Shown: positions 1 to 9,802, counted from the stretch's first letter. The stretch: 64,000 nt of DNA from Sphingomonas sp. PP-F2F-A104-K0414 (GCF_004340945.1 NZ_SLYD01000001.1:868001-932000), one strand, 5' to 3'. Made by a program: numbers and translations. Notes: generated from the letters alone by a model not told the origin.

Positions 1-775
1 CGAACTCGCCGCGATATTTGGCACCCGCGATCAGCGAGCCGAGATCGAGCGACATCAGCCGGCGATCCTTCAGGGTATCGGGCACGTCGCCATTGGCGAT
101 CCGCAAGGCTAGCCCCTCGGCGATCGCGGTCTTGCCGACGCCGGGTTCGCCGATCAGCGCAGGATTGTTCTTGGTCCGGCGCGCGAGGATCTGGATGGTG
201 CGGCGGATCTCCTCGTCGCGGCCGATGACCGGGTCGAGCTTGCCGTCGCGTGCCGCCTGGGTGAGGTCGCGCGCGAACTTCTTCAGCGCATCATAGCGAT
301 CCTCGGCGCCAGCGGTGTCCGCGGTGCGGCCCTGACGCAGGCCGTTGATCGCGGTGTTCAGCCCCTCCGGCGTCACGCCGCCGGCCTTCAACGCCTTGCC
401 CGCGGCGGTGTTGAGCGAGAGCGCGAGCGCGACCAGCAGCCGCTCGACGGTAACGAAACTGTCGCCCGCCTTGTTCGCGATCTGCTCGGCCTGGTCGAGC
501 ACGCGCACCGCGTCGTTGTCGATCCCCGGCGTGGTCTGCGCGCCCGAGCCGGACACGACGGGGAATTTGGCCAGCGCGAGATCGGTTTCCGAGGTCGCGC
601 GCTTGGCGTCGCCGCCCGCGGCCGCGATCAGCCCTGCGGCCATGCCCTGCTCGTCCTCCAGCAGTGCCTTCAACAGATGTTCGGGCGCGATCCGCTGGTG
701 GTTCATGCGGATCGCGACGGTCTGCGCGGATTGCAGGAAGCCCTTCGCGCGGTCGGTGAATTTGTCGATGTTCAT
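1..775 (-). CDS. clpB: ATP-dependent chaperone ClpB (5' part, runs off window)
   Basis: Hsp100 disaggregase that works with DnaK to rescue aggregated proteins in the cytoplasm. The window holds the first 258 codons. Residues 1 to about 145 form the Clp N domain, with two helical repeats beginning [13 protein letters not shown]. The first AAA+ domain follows, with the conserved [17 protein letters not shown] segment and Walker [15 protein letters not shown]. The start at 775 is chosen because AGGAATT lies just upstream and the protein begins as ClpB family members do. A sigma-32-like promoter lies 35-65 bases upstream. The 3' part is cut off by the window edge. Confidence 0.95.
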   Translation of the reverse strand, partial: MNIDKFTDRAKGFLQSAQTVAIRMNHQRIAPEHLLKALLEDEQGMAAGLIAAAGGDAKRATSETDLALAKFPVVSGSGAQTTPGIDNDAVRVLDQAEQIANKAGDSFVTVERLLVALALSLNTAAGKALKAGGVTPEGLNTAINGLRQGRTADTAGAEDRYDALKKFARDLTQAARDGKLDPVIGRDEEIRRTIQILARRTKNNPALIGEPGVGKTAIAEGLALRIANGDVPDTLKDRRLMSLDLGSLIAGAKYRGEF

Positions 776-810
776 GACGAATTCCTGTGGGATGGTTCGG
801 TATCTGGCCA

Positions 811-839
811 AAGATGGTGTTGTATTTGAGCAACACAAG
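811..839 (-). promoter_or_regulatory. sigma-32-like heat shock promoter of clpB
   Basis: Read on the minus strand there is CTTGTG at 839-834, a 14-base spacer, then CACCATCT at 819-812. This fits the known RpoH pattern CTTGAA-N13-17-CCCCATnT well. It would start transcription about 30 bases before the clpB start codon. The spacer also holds a small inverted repeat, GTGTTG (817-822) with CAACAC (831-836). The assignment is inferred from sequence match and the gene's known heat shock control. Confidence 0.55.
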
Positions 840-1090
840 AGCTTTCGGGACATGCTAGCACGTGCCATCGAACCGATACATAAAACCGGAGCGGCCTACC
901 CTGGAGGCGTGCCGTGCTTACGTGGCGACAAGGTCGGGGTTAGCCAGGAACGCTAAAAACGCTCGCGCGAGCGGCATTTCTGCCGGTGGCGGGCTCCAAA
1001 TGCCGAGCTTACGAGCATGAGGTGGCAAGGTGACGGTTCTCTCCGCAGGGTGCTCGTCGAGCGCCCGCTGCGGGAGAGAAGTCAAAAAAC
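840..1090. other. intergenic gap without recognised gene
   Basis: Between the clpB promoter and tRNA-Thr. Short open frames occur on both strands but none has a convincing start, ribosome site or family resemblance. I see no repeat of the kinds found elsewhere in the window. Confidence 0.5.
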
Positions 1091-1165
<75 letters not shown>

Positions 1166-1254
1166 ACTCGCTGGCATCGCTGCCGGCGGAGTGGGGCTAA
1201 GAGACGAGGGCGGCGCGGTTGTCAAGGCATCGCGGCCCGATATAGGACGTATTT

Positions 1255-1392
1255 ATGGACGATCGGGATCGGAAGGCGGCGGAGAAGGCTGAGCGCATGG
1301 CGGCTGCGCTGCGCGAGAACCTGCGGCGGCGGAAGGCGCAGGCGCGAGCCGTCGGGGCTGCGCCTGCGTCGAAGGACGAGCCTTCTAGCTGA
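1255..1392 (+). CDS. small basic hypothetical protein (45 aa)
   Basis: A 45-residue frame beginning MDDRDRKAAEKAERMAAAL, rich in Ala, Arg, Lys and Glu and predicted to be one amphipathic helix followed by a short Ala/Pro/Ser tail. It converges on the Xaa-Pro aminopeptidase gene and overlaps its stop by 8 bases. From memory such short charged proteins are common in sphingomonads, but I assign no function. The start ATG lacks a strong ribosome site, so the call is moderate. Confidence 0.5.
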   Translation: MDDRDRKAAEKAERMAAALRENLRRRKAQARAVGAAPASKDEPSS

Positions 1393-3193
1393 GAGGTGCG
1401 CATTTGGCGGTGAGCCAGGCGCGATCCTCCGCGTCGGTCATCTCCGGTGCCAGCACAGCCAGCACCTGCGCGTGATAGTCGTCGACCCATTGGCGTTCTG
1501 CCGCGGTCAGCAGCGTCGGCTCGATCAGCGAGCGTTCGATCGGGCAGAAGGTGAGCGTCTCGAAGCCGAGCATTGCGCGGTCGGCGCCGGGGATTGCGCG
1601 GGGTTCGATCAGGATCAGGTTCTCGATGCGGATGCCGTATTCGCCGGCCTTGTAGTAACCGGGCTCGTTCGAGAGCATCATGCCGGCGCGCAGCGGCTCC
1701 ATCGCCGCGCCGCCGGGGTAGTTTGGCGCGGCGATCCGCTGCGGGCCTTCGTGGACCGCGAGATACGCACCGACGCCGTGGCCGGTGCCGTGGCCGAAAT
1801 CGAGGCCGGCTTCCCAGAGCGGGCGGCGGGCGAACGCGTCGATCTGGCCGCCCATCGTGCTGTCGGGGAAGACCGCGGTGGCGATGCCGATATGGCCCTT
1901 GAGGACGCGGGTGAAGCGGTCGCGCATCTCTTCGGTCGGTTCGCCGATCGGCATCACGCGGGTGACGTCGGTGGTGCCGTCCGCATATTGGCCGCCGGAG
2001 TCGATCAGGTAGAGCTGGCCGGGTTCGATCGGCGCGCTCGATTCCTCGGTGACGTGATAGTGCGGGATCGCGCCGTGCGGGCCGGTGGCGGAGATCGTAT
2101 CGAACGAGGTGTCCTTCAGGACGCCGGTCTGTTCGCGGAAGGCGAGCAGCTTGGCGGCGGCGCTGAGTTCGGTTTGCCCGCCCTTCACGCATTCGGTTTC
2201 GACCCAGCGCAGGAAGCGCGCGAGTGCGGCGCCGTCGCGGGCAGAGGCGGTGCGGTGGCCAGCGATCTCGACCGGGTTCTTGATGGCCTTGGCGAGGACG
2301 ACTGGGTCGCGGAGGGGGAGGATCTTGGCGCCGCCGGCCTGGAGCGCCTGCGTGATCGCCGCGACGGCGCGTTCGGGGTCGGCGGCGACGCGCTTGCCGG
2401 CATAGGTGGCGAGGGTTGCGGCGAAGGCGGTGCGGTCGTGGAGGCGGACGGCGTTGCCGAGATGCTGGCAGACCGCGTTGTCGAGCTTGTCCGGGGCGAC
2501 GAACAGGTCGGTGGTGCCGTCCGCGCCGACGATCGCGTACGAGAGCGCGACGGGGGTGTGGTCGACGTCGCCGCCGCGGATGTTGAGCGTCCAGGCGATC
2601 GAATCGAGCGCGGTGAGGATGACGGCGTCGGCGTCGTGCTCGGAAAGCCAGTCCGCGATCTTCGCGCGCTTTTCGGCGGAGGAGGCGCCGGTGAATTGGT
2701 CGGGCTGGACGGTCAACTTGGCGGGGGAGGGGGCGGGGCGGTCGGTCCAGATCGCGTCGATCGGGTTGGTGTGGACCGCTACCAGCGTCGCGCCGCGGTC
2801 GGCGAGGGCTTTGGTAGCTTCCGCAACCCAGGTGCCGGTGTGAAGCCACGGGTCGTAGCCGATGCGGCCGCCTTCGGGGGCGTGCTTGGCGAGCCAGGCG
2901 GTGGGGCTGGTCTGGGGGACGTCGGCGTAGTCCCACTGCGCGCCGTCGACCTGTTCGCGGACCTGGATCGTGTAGCGACCGTCGGTGAAGATCGCGGCGC
3001 GATCGGCGAGGACGACGGCAGTGCCGGCCGAGCCGCCGAAGCCGGTGAGCCAGGCGAGGCGCTGCGCGTAGCCGCCGACATATTCGCTCATGTGTTCATC
3101 GGTGAGCGGGATGACGAAACCGTCGAGATTATCGGTGGTTAGCTGGGCGCGGAGGGCCGCGAGGCGGTCGGCTAAGCGGGCGGTCGGGTTCAT
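1385..3193 (-). CDS. pepP: Xaa-Pro aminopeptidase (M24B family)
   Basis: Cytoplasmic metallopeptidase that removes an N-terminal residue when proline is second. The 602-residue length matches the long, AMPP1-like form: two creatinase-like N-terminal domains (residues 1 to about 310) followed by the pita-bread M24 catalytic domain. Visible metal-site segments in order are LIDSGGQYADGTTDVTR (two Asp ligands), DFGHGTGHGVG (His), NEPGYY (Glu) and IRIENLILIE (Glu). All ligands are present, so it should be active. It is a single gene, convergent with the 45-residue frame at 1255. Confidence 0.95.
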   Translation of the reverse strand: MNPTARLADRLAALRAQLTTDNLDGFVIPLTDEHMSEYVGGYAQRLAWLTGFGGSAGTAVVLADRAAIFTDGRYTIQVREQVDGAQWDYADVPQTSPTAWLAKHAPEGGRIGYDPWLHTGTWVAEATKALADRGATLVAVHTNPIDAIWTDRPAPSPAKLTVQPDQFTGASSAEKRAKIADWLSEHDADAVILTALDSIAWTLNIRGGDVDHTPVALSYAIVGADGTTDLFVAPDKLDNAVCQHLGNAVRLHDRTAFAATLATYAGKRVAADPERAVAAITQALQAGGAKILPLRDPVVLAKAIKNPVEIAGHRTASARDGAALARFLRWVETECVKGGQTELSAAAKLLAFREQTGVLKDTSFDTISATGPHGAIPHYHVTEESSAPIEPGQLYLIDSGGQYADGTTDVTRVMPIGEPTEEMRDRFTRVLKGHIGIATAVFPDSTMGGQIDAFARRPLWEAGLDFGHGTGHGVGAYLAVHEGPQRIAAPNYPGGAAMEPLRAGMMLSNEPGYYKAGEYGIRIENLILIEPRAIPGADRAMLGFETLTFCPIERSLIEPTLLTAAERQWVDDYHAQVLAVLAPEMTDAEDRAWLTAKCAPLS

Positions 3194-3414
3194 CGGTTCG
3201 GTCTCTCGTCAAAAGTGAAGTATAGAAAGTGCAGACGCTGGCGAGGTTTCAATACTTGCCCCTGGTGGGCGTGGGGGACGGGCGCGACGGTATGGGTATG
3301 GGCGCGGATTGGCGGTCATGGTTCATGCCGGGCGTTGTGACAGAATGCAGATGTGTAGGACAGCGGGTGCGGGCGGGGCTCAACACCGTTGCTGTGTCTA
3401 CGGCGAACTTTTGT

Positions 3415-3750
3415 CACCTCCCCGGCGGAAGCCGGGGCCCAGTTGGGGGATGTCGCTAACTAAGCGCAGCGCGTCGTTACTTCGACCTTTCCAACTGGGC
3501 CCCGGCCTCCGCCGGGGTGGTGTTTTTAGCGGCTATCGCGCGGTCCTGCTCCTTGTTCTCCCGCGAAGGCGGGAGCCCAGTCTGGGGCCCCGCCTTCGCG
3601 GGGGTGCATGATGGGCGTGCGGTCGCTCACACCAATCGTCACCACCCCGGCGGAGGCCGGGGCCCAATTGGGGGACGATGGTGAGGAGGGATTGCGTGCA
3701 GTTACTGCGACCTTTCCAATTGGGCCCCGGCCTTCGCCGGGGTGGTGGCG
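3415..3750. repeat. cluster of palindromic repeats (families A and B)
   Basis: This lies in the 641-base gap between pepP and the oligopeptidase gene. Family A has a core like CCCCGGCGGAGGCCGGGGCC followed by CAATTGG and its inverse. Family B is TCCCGCGAAGGCGGGAGCCC with its inverse CCCCGCCTTCGCGGGG. There are four A copies and one B pair. Both families recur at 11400-11605, A also at 33950-34066, and B at 49233-49290. They are non-coding. I see no gene in the flanking parts of the gap. Confidence 0.85.
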
Positions 3751-3834
3751 TGGGGGTGGTGGTTGTGGCGGGGATCGGTTCTCCACGATGCCGCAGCGTT
3801 TGGCTTCCTCCCTCCGCCCCGCTAACACCGCTGC

Positions 3835-5889
3835 ATGACCACGCCCCCCATCGCCGAACAGCGCCCGCACAGCTTCACCACGCATGGCGTGACGATCGAG
3901 GATCCCTATGCGTGGTTGAAGGATCCGAACTATCCGGAGGTCGATGACGCCGATGTGCTCGCGTATCTCGCCGCCGAGAACGCGTATTTCGAAGAGCAGA
4001 TGGCGCCGCACACGGCGCTGGTCGATACGATCTACGAAGAGATGAAGGCGCGCATCAAGGAGGACGAATCCTCGGTGCCGCAGAAGGATGGCGATTGGCT
4101 CTACTGGACCGCGTACGAGACCGGCGGGCAGTACAAGAAATGGTGGCGGAAACCTGTCGCAGGGGGTGACGACGAGCTGTTGCTCGACGAGCCGGCGCTG
4201 GCCGAGGGGCACGAGTATTTCCGGCTCGGCGCGTTCTCGATCAGCAATGACGGGCGCTATCTTGCCTATGCGATCGACGACAATGGGAGCGAGCGGTTCG
4301 AGGTTCGGGTCAAGGACCTGGATACCGGCGAGCATCTGCCCGACGTGATCCCGGGGATGCTCAGCGAGATCGTCTGGACCGCGGACGATGCGGGCTTCCT
4401 GTACGGTCTGGCGAACGAGCAGTGGCGCACGGACAATGCGCGGTTCCACCGGTTGGGGACGCCGATTTCCGAGGACGTCGTGCTGTTCCACGAGGAAGAC
4501 GAGGGCTTTCGCGTCGGCGTCGGCGAGACGAGTTCGCGCAAGTGGATCGTGATCGCGACGAGCGATCATGTGACGAGCGAGCTCTATCTGCTGCCCGCGC
4601 ACGAGCCTCTGGCGGTGCCGATCCTCGTTTCCGCGCGGAAGGTTGGGCGCGAATATGATGTCGACGAGCATGATGGGACGCTGTTCATCCACACCAACGA
4701 CGTCGATCCGAATTTCCGGCTTTGCACCGCGCTGGTCGAGGAGCCGGATGCGTGGAGCGAGCTGATTCCGGCCTCGCCACATTTCTACATGACCGGCGTG
4801 GAGTGCTATCAGGACTTCTTCGTCGTCGATGGGCGCGAGGACGGTCTCGATCAGATCGCGATCCACCGGTACGAGACGCCGACCGAGGGTAAGCGGATCG
4901 ACTTCCCAGAGGCGAGCTATGTCGCGGGGCTGGGGGACAATCCCGAGTACGACATGACGGTGTTGCGGCTTGGGTATGAGTCGATGGTCACGCCGGGGAC
5001 GGTGTATGACTATGACGTCGATACCGGCGAGCGGACGATGCTCAAGGTGCAGGAAATCCCGAGCGGCTATGACGCGGCGAAATACGCGACCGAGCGGCTG
5101 AAGATCGTCGCGCGGGACGGGACCGAGATACCGGTCTCGATCGTGTATCCGGCGGGGTTCGTGCGCGATGGGTCGGCGCCTTTGTTCCTCTATGCCTATG
5201 GCGCGTACGGCTATGCGATCCCGCCGGGCTTCTCGACCGGGCGGATGAGCCTGCTCGATCGCGGGTTCGCCTATGCTATTGCGCATATTCGCGGTGGCGA
5301 TGACCTGGGCCAGCAATGGTATCTTGACGGCAAGCTCGAGAAGCGCGCGAACACGTTCAACGATTTCGTCGATGTGGCGAAGGCGCTGGTCGACGCCAAG
5401 TGGACGTCGGCGGGCAAGATCGCGATCGCCGGGCGGTCTGCCGGTGGCGAGCTGATGGGCGCGGTGGTCAATTCTGATCCCGAGCTGTGGGGCGCGGTGA
5501 TCGCGGACGTGCCGTTCGTTGACGTGCTGAACACGATGCTCGACGAGAGCCTGCCGCTGACGCCGGGCGAGTGGCCGGAGTGGGGCAATCCGATCGAGGA
5601 CGAGGCTGCGTTCAAGCTGATCCGGTCGTATTCGCCGTACGACAACGTCAAGGCGCAGGCTTATCCGCCGATGTTCATCAGCGGCGGGCTGAACGATCCG
5701 CGCGTGACCTATTGGGAGCCGGCGAAATGGGCGGCCAAGCTGCGGCTGATGAAGACCGACGACAACGTGCTGTTGCTCAAGACCAACATGGGCGCGGGGC
5801 ATGGCGGCAAGTCGGGGCGGTTCGAATCGCTGCGGGAGGGTGCGGAGGAGCATGCGTTCGTGCTTTGGCAGCTGGGCGTCGCGGGGTGA
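3835..5889 (+). CDS. ptrB: oligopeptidase B-like S9A serine peptidase
   Basis: Prolyl oligopeptidase-family enzyme that cuts short peptides, in oligopeptidase B usually after basic residues; probably cytoplasmic as no signal peptide is seen. The 684-residue chain has the family start RPHSFTTHGVTIEDPYAWLKD, a beta-propeller (about 70-400) and a C-terminal alpha/beta hydrolase. The catalytic triad is visible: Ser535 in GRSAGG, Asp621 in NDPRVTYWEP and His656 in GAGHGG. The next gene begins inside its stop codon, so the two are co-transcribed. Confidence 0.92.
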   Translation: MTTPPIAEQRPHSFTTHGVTIEDPYAWLKDPNYPEVDDADVLAYLAAENAYFEEQMAPHTALVDTIYEEMKARIKEDESSVPQKDGDWLYWTAYETGGQYKKWWRKPVAGGDDELLLDEPALAEGHEYFRLGAFSISNDGRYLAYAIDDNGSERFEVRVKDLDTGEHLPDVIPGMLSEIVWTADDAGFLYGLANEQWRTDNARFHRLGTPISEDVVLFHEEDEGFRVGVGETSSRKWIVIATSDHVTSELYLLPAHEPLAVPILVSARKVGREYDVDEHDGTLFIHTNDVDPNFRLCTALVEEPDAWSELIPASPHFYMTGVECYQDFFVVDGREDGLDQIAIHRYETPTEGKRIDFPEASYVAGLGDNPEYDMTVLRLGYESMVTPGTVYDYDVDTGERTMLKVQEIPSGYDAAKYATERLKIVARDGTEIPVSIVYPAGFVRDGSAPLFLYAYGAYGYAIPPGFSTGRMSLLDRGFAYAIAHIRGGDDLGQQWYLDGKLEKRANTFNDFVDVAKALVDAKWTSAGKIAIAGRSAGGELMGAVVNSDPELWGAVIADVPFVDVLNTMLDESLPLTPGEWPEWGNPIEDEAAFKLIRSYSPYDNVKAQAYPPMFISGGLNDPRVTYWEPAKWAAKLRLMKTDDNVLLLKTNMGAGHGGKSGRFESLREGAEEHAFVLWQLGVAG

Positions 5890-6308
5890 GCCGGTTCACG
5901 CTCTCGATCACGGCGCAGGACGCGGATATCGACGAGCTTGGGCATGTGAACAATGCGGTCTGGGTGCAGTGGATCCAGGCGATCGCTACCGCGCATTGGG
6001 AGGCTGTGGCGCCGGCCGAGCATAAGCTGGCGTATGTGTGGGTCGTGACGCGGCATGAGATCGATTACCGCGGGAGTGTTGTCGCGGGGGAGACGGTTGT
6101 CGGCGAGACGTGGGTCGAGGGGGCGCCTAAGGGGGCTCGGTTCGATCGGCATGTTCGGTTTGTCGGGGATGATGGGCGGGTGAAGCTGGAGGCGGTGACG
6201 ACCTGGGCTTTGCTGGATCGGGCGACCGGGCGGTTGATGCGCGTGCGCGAGGATGTGGCTGCGCCGTTTTATCCTCCCCGGAACGGGGAGGGGGACCGCG
6301 ACGCGTAG
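5886..6308 (+). CDS. acyl-CoA thioesterase, 4HBT hot-dog fold
   Basis: A 140-residue protein with the 4-hydroxybenzoyl-CoA thioesterase signature near its N-terminus, DIDELGHVNNAVWVQWIQ, including the family's catalytic Asp-type position; such enzymes hydrolyse acyl-CoA. The GTG start at 5886 overlaps the stop of the upstream peptidase gene (GTGA), suggesting translational coupling. The natural substrate cannot be told. The last dozen residues (after AAPFYP) are encoded by a dispersed palindromic repeat, so the repeat appears to have supplied the C-terminal tail and stop codon. Confidence 0.85.
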   Translation: MSRFTLSITAQDADIDELGHVNNAVWVQWIQAIATAHWEAVAPAEHKLAYVWVVTRHEIDYRGSVVAGETVVGETWVEGAPKGARFDRHVRFVGDDGRVKLEAVTTWALLDRATGRLMRVREDVAAPFYPPRNGEGDRDA

Positions 6309-6462
6309 CGGCGGGGTGGAGGGGGAGTGCCGCAAGCGTTACGGCTGTGTCGGAGCGGTACTGGGCGCTGCGATCGCGTAAGGCGAGTCTCACGGCTGGT
6401 ACGTTTGCCGCCCGCCCCCTCCACCAGCTTCGCTGGTCCCCCTCCCCGTTCCGGGGAGGATT
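6271..6462. repeat. inverted pair of palindromic repeats (family D)
   Basis: Two copies face each other: CCTCCCCGGAACGGGGAGG at 6273 and its inverse near 6441-6459, each followed by a GGTGGAGGGGG-type motif. They flank the 150-base gap between the thioesterase and ppc genes. The first copy overlaps the thioesterase 3' end. Being convergent, they could also act as a bidirectional transcription barrier. Confidence 0.8.
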
Positions 6463-9136
6463 AGCCGCTGTTTCTCAGGGCGGTGGCGATGGCGTTGATG
6501 GATAGGAGGATGCCTTCGCCTATCCGCGGGTCGTCCTCGCCGGCGCGGCGGCGTTTGATCAGTTCGATTTGGAGGAGGTTGAGCGGCTCGATATAGGGGA
6601 GGCGGAGGCGGATCGAGGCGTCTAGGGCGGGGTGCTTTTCGAGGAGGCGGGACTGGCCTGTTACCGTGAGGAGCCCGTCGTGGGTCTGGTGCCAGCCGTC
6701 GCGGATCGTGGTGAAGATCTCGCGGAGCTTGTCGTCCTCGACGAGCCCGGCATAGCGTTCGGCGATTCCGATGTCGGACTTGGCTAGCACCATCTCCAGG
6801 TTCGCCAGCGCGGACGCGAAGAGCGGCCAGCCTTGCGCCATGTCCTTCAGCAGCGCCTTGTCCTCGAAATCGGCGATCGCGCGGCCGACCCCGTACCAGC
6901 CGGGGAGCATGACGCGCGCCTGCGCCCAGCTGAACACCCAGGGGATCGCGCGGAGGTCTTCGATGCGGTCGGACTTGGTGCGGCTGGCGGGGCGGCTGCC
7001 GATCTTGAGGCCGGCGATCTCGGCAATCGGCGTCATCTGGCGGAAGAAGGTGCGGAAGCCCTCCGTACCGTAGACGAGGTCGCGGTAGCTGTGGAATGCG
7101 GTGTCGCTGAGCGTGTCCATTGCGGCCGAGAAGCTCGCGTTGTCGGCGTTCGACAGGCGTTCAGGTTCGAGGCTTGCCAGCAGCGTGGCGGAGGCGATGG
7201 CTTCGAGGTTGGTCATCGCCGCGTCGCGCGTGCCGTATTTCGCGGCGATGACTTCGCCTTGCTCGGTGATGCGGATGCGGCCCTGGACGGTGCCCGAGGG
7301 CTGCGCGCGGATCGCGCGGAACGCCGAGCCGCCGCCGCGCCCGACCGCGCCGCCGCGGCCGTGGAAGAGCTGCATGCCGACGCCGGCGGCGGCGAAGACG
7401 GGTTTTAGTGCGGTCGAGGCTTTCGAGAGCTGCCAGGTGGAGGTGAGGTAGCCGCCGTCCTTGTTGCTGTCCGAATAGCCGATCATCACTTCCTGATGGC
7501 CGCGCGCCTTCGAGATCGTCGCGATTTCAGGGAGCGCGAACCACGCGGTCATGACGGCGGGGGCGGCTTCGAGATCGCCGATCGTCTCGAATAGCGGGAC
7601 GGCCATGATCGCTGCCGTCGGCGTGTCGCCGGGGCGGTAGAGGCCGACCTCCTTCAGGAGCAGGTTCACTTCGAGCAGGTCGCTGACCGACTGCGCCATC
7701 GAGACGATGTAGTTGGTGATGCACTGAGGACCGTAGGCGGCGTGCGCGTCGGCGGCGGCCTGGACGATCGCGAGTTCGCCAGCGGTTTCCTCGGAATATT
7801 CGGCGAAGCGCGAGGTGAGCGGGCGGGCGTTGGCGAGTTCGCGGCGGAGCAGCGCGACGCGGGCGTCCTCGTCGAGCGCGAGGTAATCGCCCTCGACCCC
7901 GGCCACCTTGAGCAGTTCGGCGACGACGCGTTCGTGGACGGCGCTGTTCTGGCGGAGGTCCAACGTGGCGAGGTGGAAGCCGAACGTCTCGACCGCGCGG
8001 ATCAGCCGGCCGAGCGCGCCGCCGGTCTTGAGCGCGATGCCGAGGCCGTGCGCGAGCGTGACGAGGTCGGCGCGGAAGTCGGCGGGGTTGGCATAGGGTT
8101 CGCCGACGAGGCGGCCGGGGCGGGGGGCGTGCTTCCCCGTGAGTGCGTCGTGCGTCGCGGACAGGCGGGCGTAGATGCCGGAGAGCGCGCGGCGATAGGG
8201 CTCGTCGCTGCGGCTGGCGGCATCGTCGCCGCTGGCGTCGGCGAGCGCCTGCACCGCGGCCTCGGCCGGCGCATGTTCGGTCGATATCGAGAGTTCCGCG
8301 CCGAGCGCGTGCACCGCGTCGCAATAATAACCGAGCACCGCCTCGCTCGCCTTCGACAGCGCGGTCTTGAGCGAGTCGGCGGTGACGTACGGGTTGCCGT
8401 CGCGATCGCCGCCGATCCAGCTGCCGGGACGCAGGAAGCTCGGCGTGCGTTCGCCGAGCGCGCGGTCCCAGCGCTGGTAGAGCGCGGGCAATGCGGGGAG
8501 GAACACGTCGCGCAGGTAGCTGAGCGCGGTGTCGACCTCGTCGGTGACGTAGAGGCGGTCGCGGCGCAGGACGCGGGTTTGCCAGAGCAGCGCGATCTGG
8601 CGGAGGATCGCGTCGTCGACGCTGTCGCCATCCGGAGTGGTGTCGCGGCCGAGATCGCGCAGGCCCATCAGCTCGGCGATGCGGTTGCGGTGGTCGATCA
8701 TGCTTTTGCGCCGCACTTCGGTCGGGTGCGCGGTGAGCACGGGGGCGATCAGCGCGTGGTCGAGCAGCGTGCGGATCTGGGCTCGGTCGATGCCTTCGGA
8801 TTCGAGTTGTGCGATCGCGGAGGCGAGGTCGGCGCCGTCTTCCGCGGCGATGCCCTGGCGGTCCTCGGCGAGGTTGGCGAGCATCGAGAATAGCATGAAG
8901 CCGCGGACGAAATCGAGCGTCTCGTCTAGGCTGAGCTTTTCGAGGCTGAGGTCGACCGCGCGATCGTCGCCGGGTTTGCCTTCGGAAGCGTCGCGGTGGC
9001 GCTCGACCGACGCTTTTCGGATCGTCTCGGTGGCCGCGAACAGACGCTCGCCGCCATAGGCGCGGATGACGTCGCCGAGCAGTTTGCCGAGGAAGCGGAT
9101 GTCGGAATTGTTCGCGATTGCGGGGAGGCTTGCCAT
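6461..9136 (-). CDS. ppc: phosphoenolpyruvate carboxylase
   Basis: Anaplerotic enzyme that carboxylates PEP with bicarbonate to oxaloacetate, feeding the TCA cycle. The 891 residues match full length. Visible signatures are LTAHPTEVRRKS with the catalytic His, the second active-site block GYSDSNKDGGYLTS, and the glycine-rich loop GRGGAVGRGGG. The C-terminus ends LRNSG, close to the usual conserved RNTG-type end. It is monocistronic, with repeats on both sides. Confidence 0.97.
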   Translation of the reverse strand: MASLPAIANNSDIRFLGKLLGDVIRAYGGERLFAATETIRKASVERHRDASEGKPGDDRAVDLSLEKLSLDETLDFVRGFMLFSMLANLAEDRQGIAAEDGADLASAIAQLESEGIDRAQIRTLLDHALIAPVLTAHPTEVRRKSMIDHRNRIAELMGLRDLGRDTTPDGDSVDDAILRQIALLWQTRVLRRDRLYVTDEVDTALSYLRDVFLPALPALYQRWDRALGERTPSFLRPGSWIGGDRDGNPYVTADSLKTALSKASEAVLGYYCDAVHALGAELSISTEHAPAEAAVQALADASGDDAASRSDEPYRRALSGIYARLSATHDALTGKHAPRPGRLVGEPYANPADFRADLVTLAHGLGIALKTGGALGRLIRAVETFGFHLATLDLRQNSAVHERVVAELLKVAGVEGDYLALDEDARVALLRRELANARPLTSRFAEYSEETAGELAIVQAAADAHAAYGPQCITNYIVSMAQSVSDLLEVNLLLKEVGLYRPGDTPTAAIMAVPLFETIGDLEAAPAVMTAWFALPEIATISKARGHQEVMIGYSDSNKDGGYLTSTWQLSKASTALKPVFAAAGVGMQLFHGRGGAVGRGGGSAFRAIRAQPSGTVQGRIRITEQGEVIAAKYGTRDAAMTNLEAIASATLLASLEPERLSNADNASFSAAMDTLSDTAFHSYRDLVYGTEGFRTFFRQMTPIAEIAGLKIGSRPASRTKSDRIEDLRAIPWVFSWAQARVMLPGWYGVGRAIADFEDKALLKDMAQGWPLFASALANLEMVLAKSDIGIAERYAGLVEDDKLREIFTTIRDGWHQTHDGLLTVTGQSRLLEKHPALDASIRLRLPYIEPLNLLQIELIKRRRAGEDDPRIGEGILLSINAIATALRNSG

Positions 9137-9265
9137 GGCGCCTTGCTGCGCTGCGGCAGGGTTCAGGTCAACCGGGAATGGCGGGTGGGAGGCGTGAAAT
9201 CGAATGCATTGCGCTGGTGTGGCGTAATATTATTGTCTTTGGGTGCCCCTGGGCGTCATCCCAGC

Positions 9266-9420
9266 CCCACTCCGTCATCCCAGCGAAAGCTGGGATCTCC
9301 GCGTGTGGCGGGTGTCGTAACCCCCGAGAGATACCCCAGCGTTCGCTGGGGTGACGGATGAGGATGGGCGTACGTCGCGAACCCGGAGGGATACCCCAGC
9401 TTTCGCTGGGGTGACGGCTG
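9266..9420. repeat. palindromic repeats (family C)
   Basis: Three copies of the ACCCCAGCGAAAGCTGGGGT-type palindrome, in direct and inverted orientation, fill much of the 291-base gap between ppc and the EF-hand gene. The same family occurs at 12337, 37621, 40190 and 47190. Confidence 0.85.
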
Positions 9421-9427
9421 TTTGGGC

Positions 9428-9802
9428 TCAGCGCTTCCGTGACTCCGCGCGTTCTTCAGACGTGACGGTGCCGTCGTGGTTGAGGTCCATCCTGTCGAAC
9501 CAGGCGAGCGTGCCTTCGCTCCACTCGATTGCGGTGATGACGCCGTCCTTGTTGCGGTCGAACGCCTTGATGCGCGCGTTCGGTGCGGGGAGTTCGTCCT
9601 TGGTGATGCGGTCGTCGGCGTTGCGGTCGAGCGTGCGGAAACGGCGTTCCATGCTGGCGCCGAAATCTAGGCGCGACGTTACCGAGGGGGGCACGAAGCC
9701 TACCGCGTTGGCATCGGCCTGCGCGCGCTGCTCGTCCTTGTTGCCGCACGCGGACACAAAAAGTCCCGTCGCGGCAAGCGCCGTCACCAGTTTCACCTGC
9801 AT
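9428..9802 (-). CDS. EF-hand calcium-binding lipoprotein
   Basis: A 124-residue protein with a lipoprotein signal (hydrophobic MQVKLVTALAATGLFVSAC, lipobox VSAC) and then three EF-hand loops: DRNADDRITKDE, DRNKDGVITAIE and DLNHDGTVTSEE. It should be anchored in a membrane facing the periplasm and bind Ca2+; its partner is unknown. It lies 26 bases after the HNH gene on the same strand and may be co-transcribed with it. Confidence 0.82.
   Translation of the reverse strand: MQVKLVTALAATGLFVSACGNKDEQRAQADANAVGFVPPSVTSRLDFGASMERRFRTLDRNADDRITKDELPAPNARIKAFDRNKDGVITAIEWSEGTLAWFDRMDLNHDGTVTSEERAESRKR

Noticed and set aside
3526..5853. A 775-codon minus-strand frame opposite oligopeptidase B
   Set aside because: Shadow of the real gene; low-complexity composition and no start signals.
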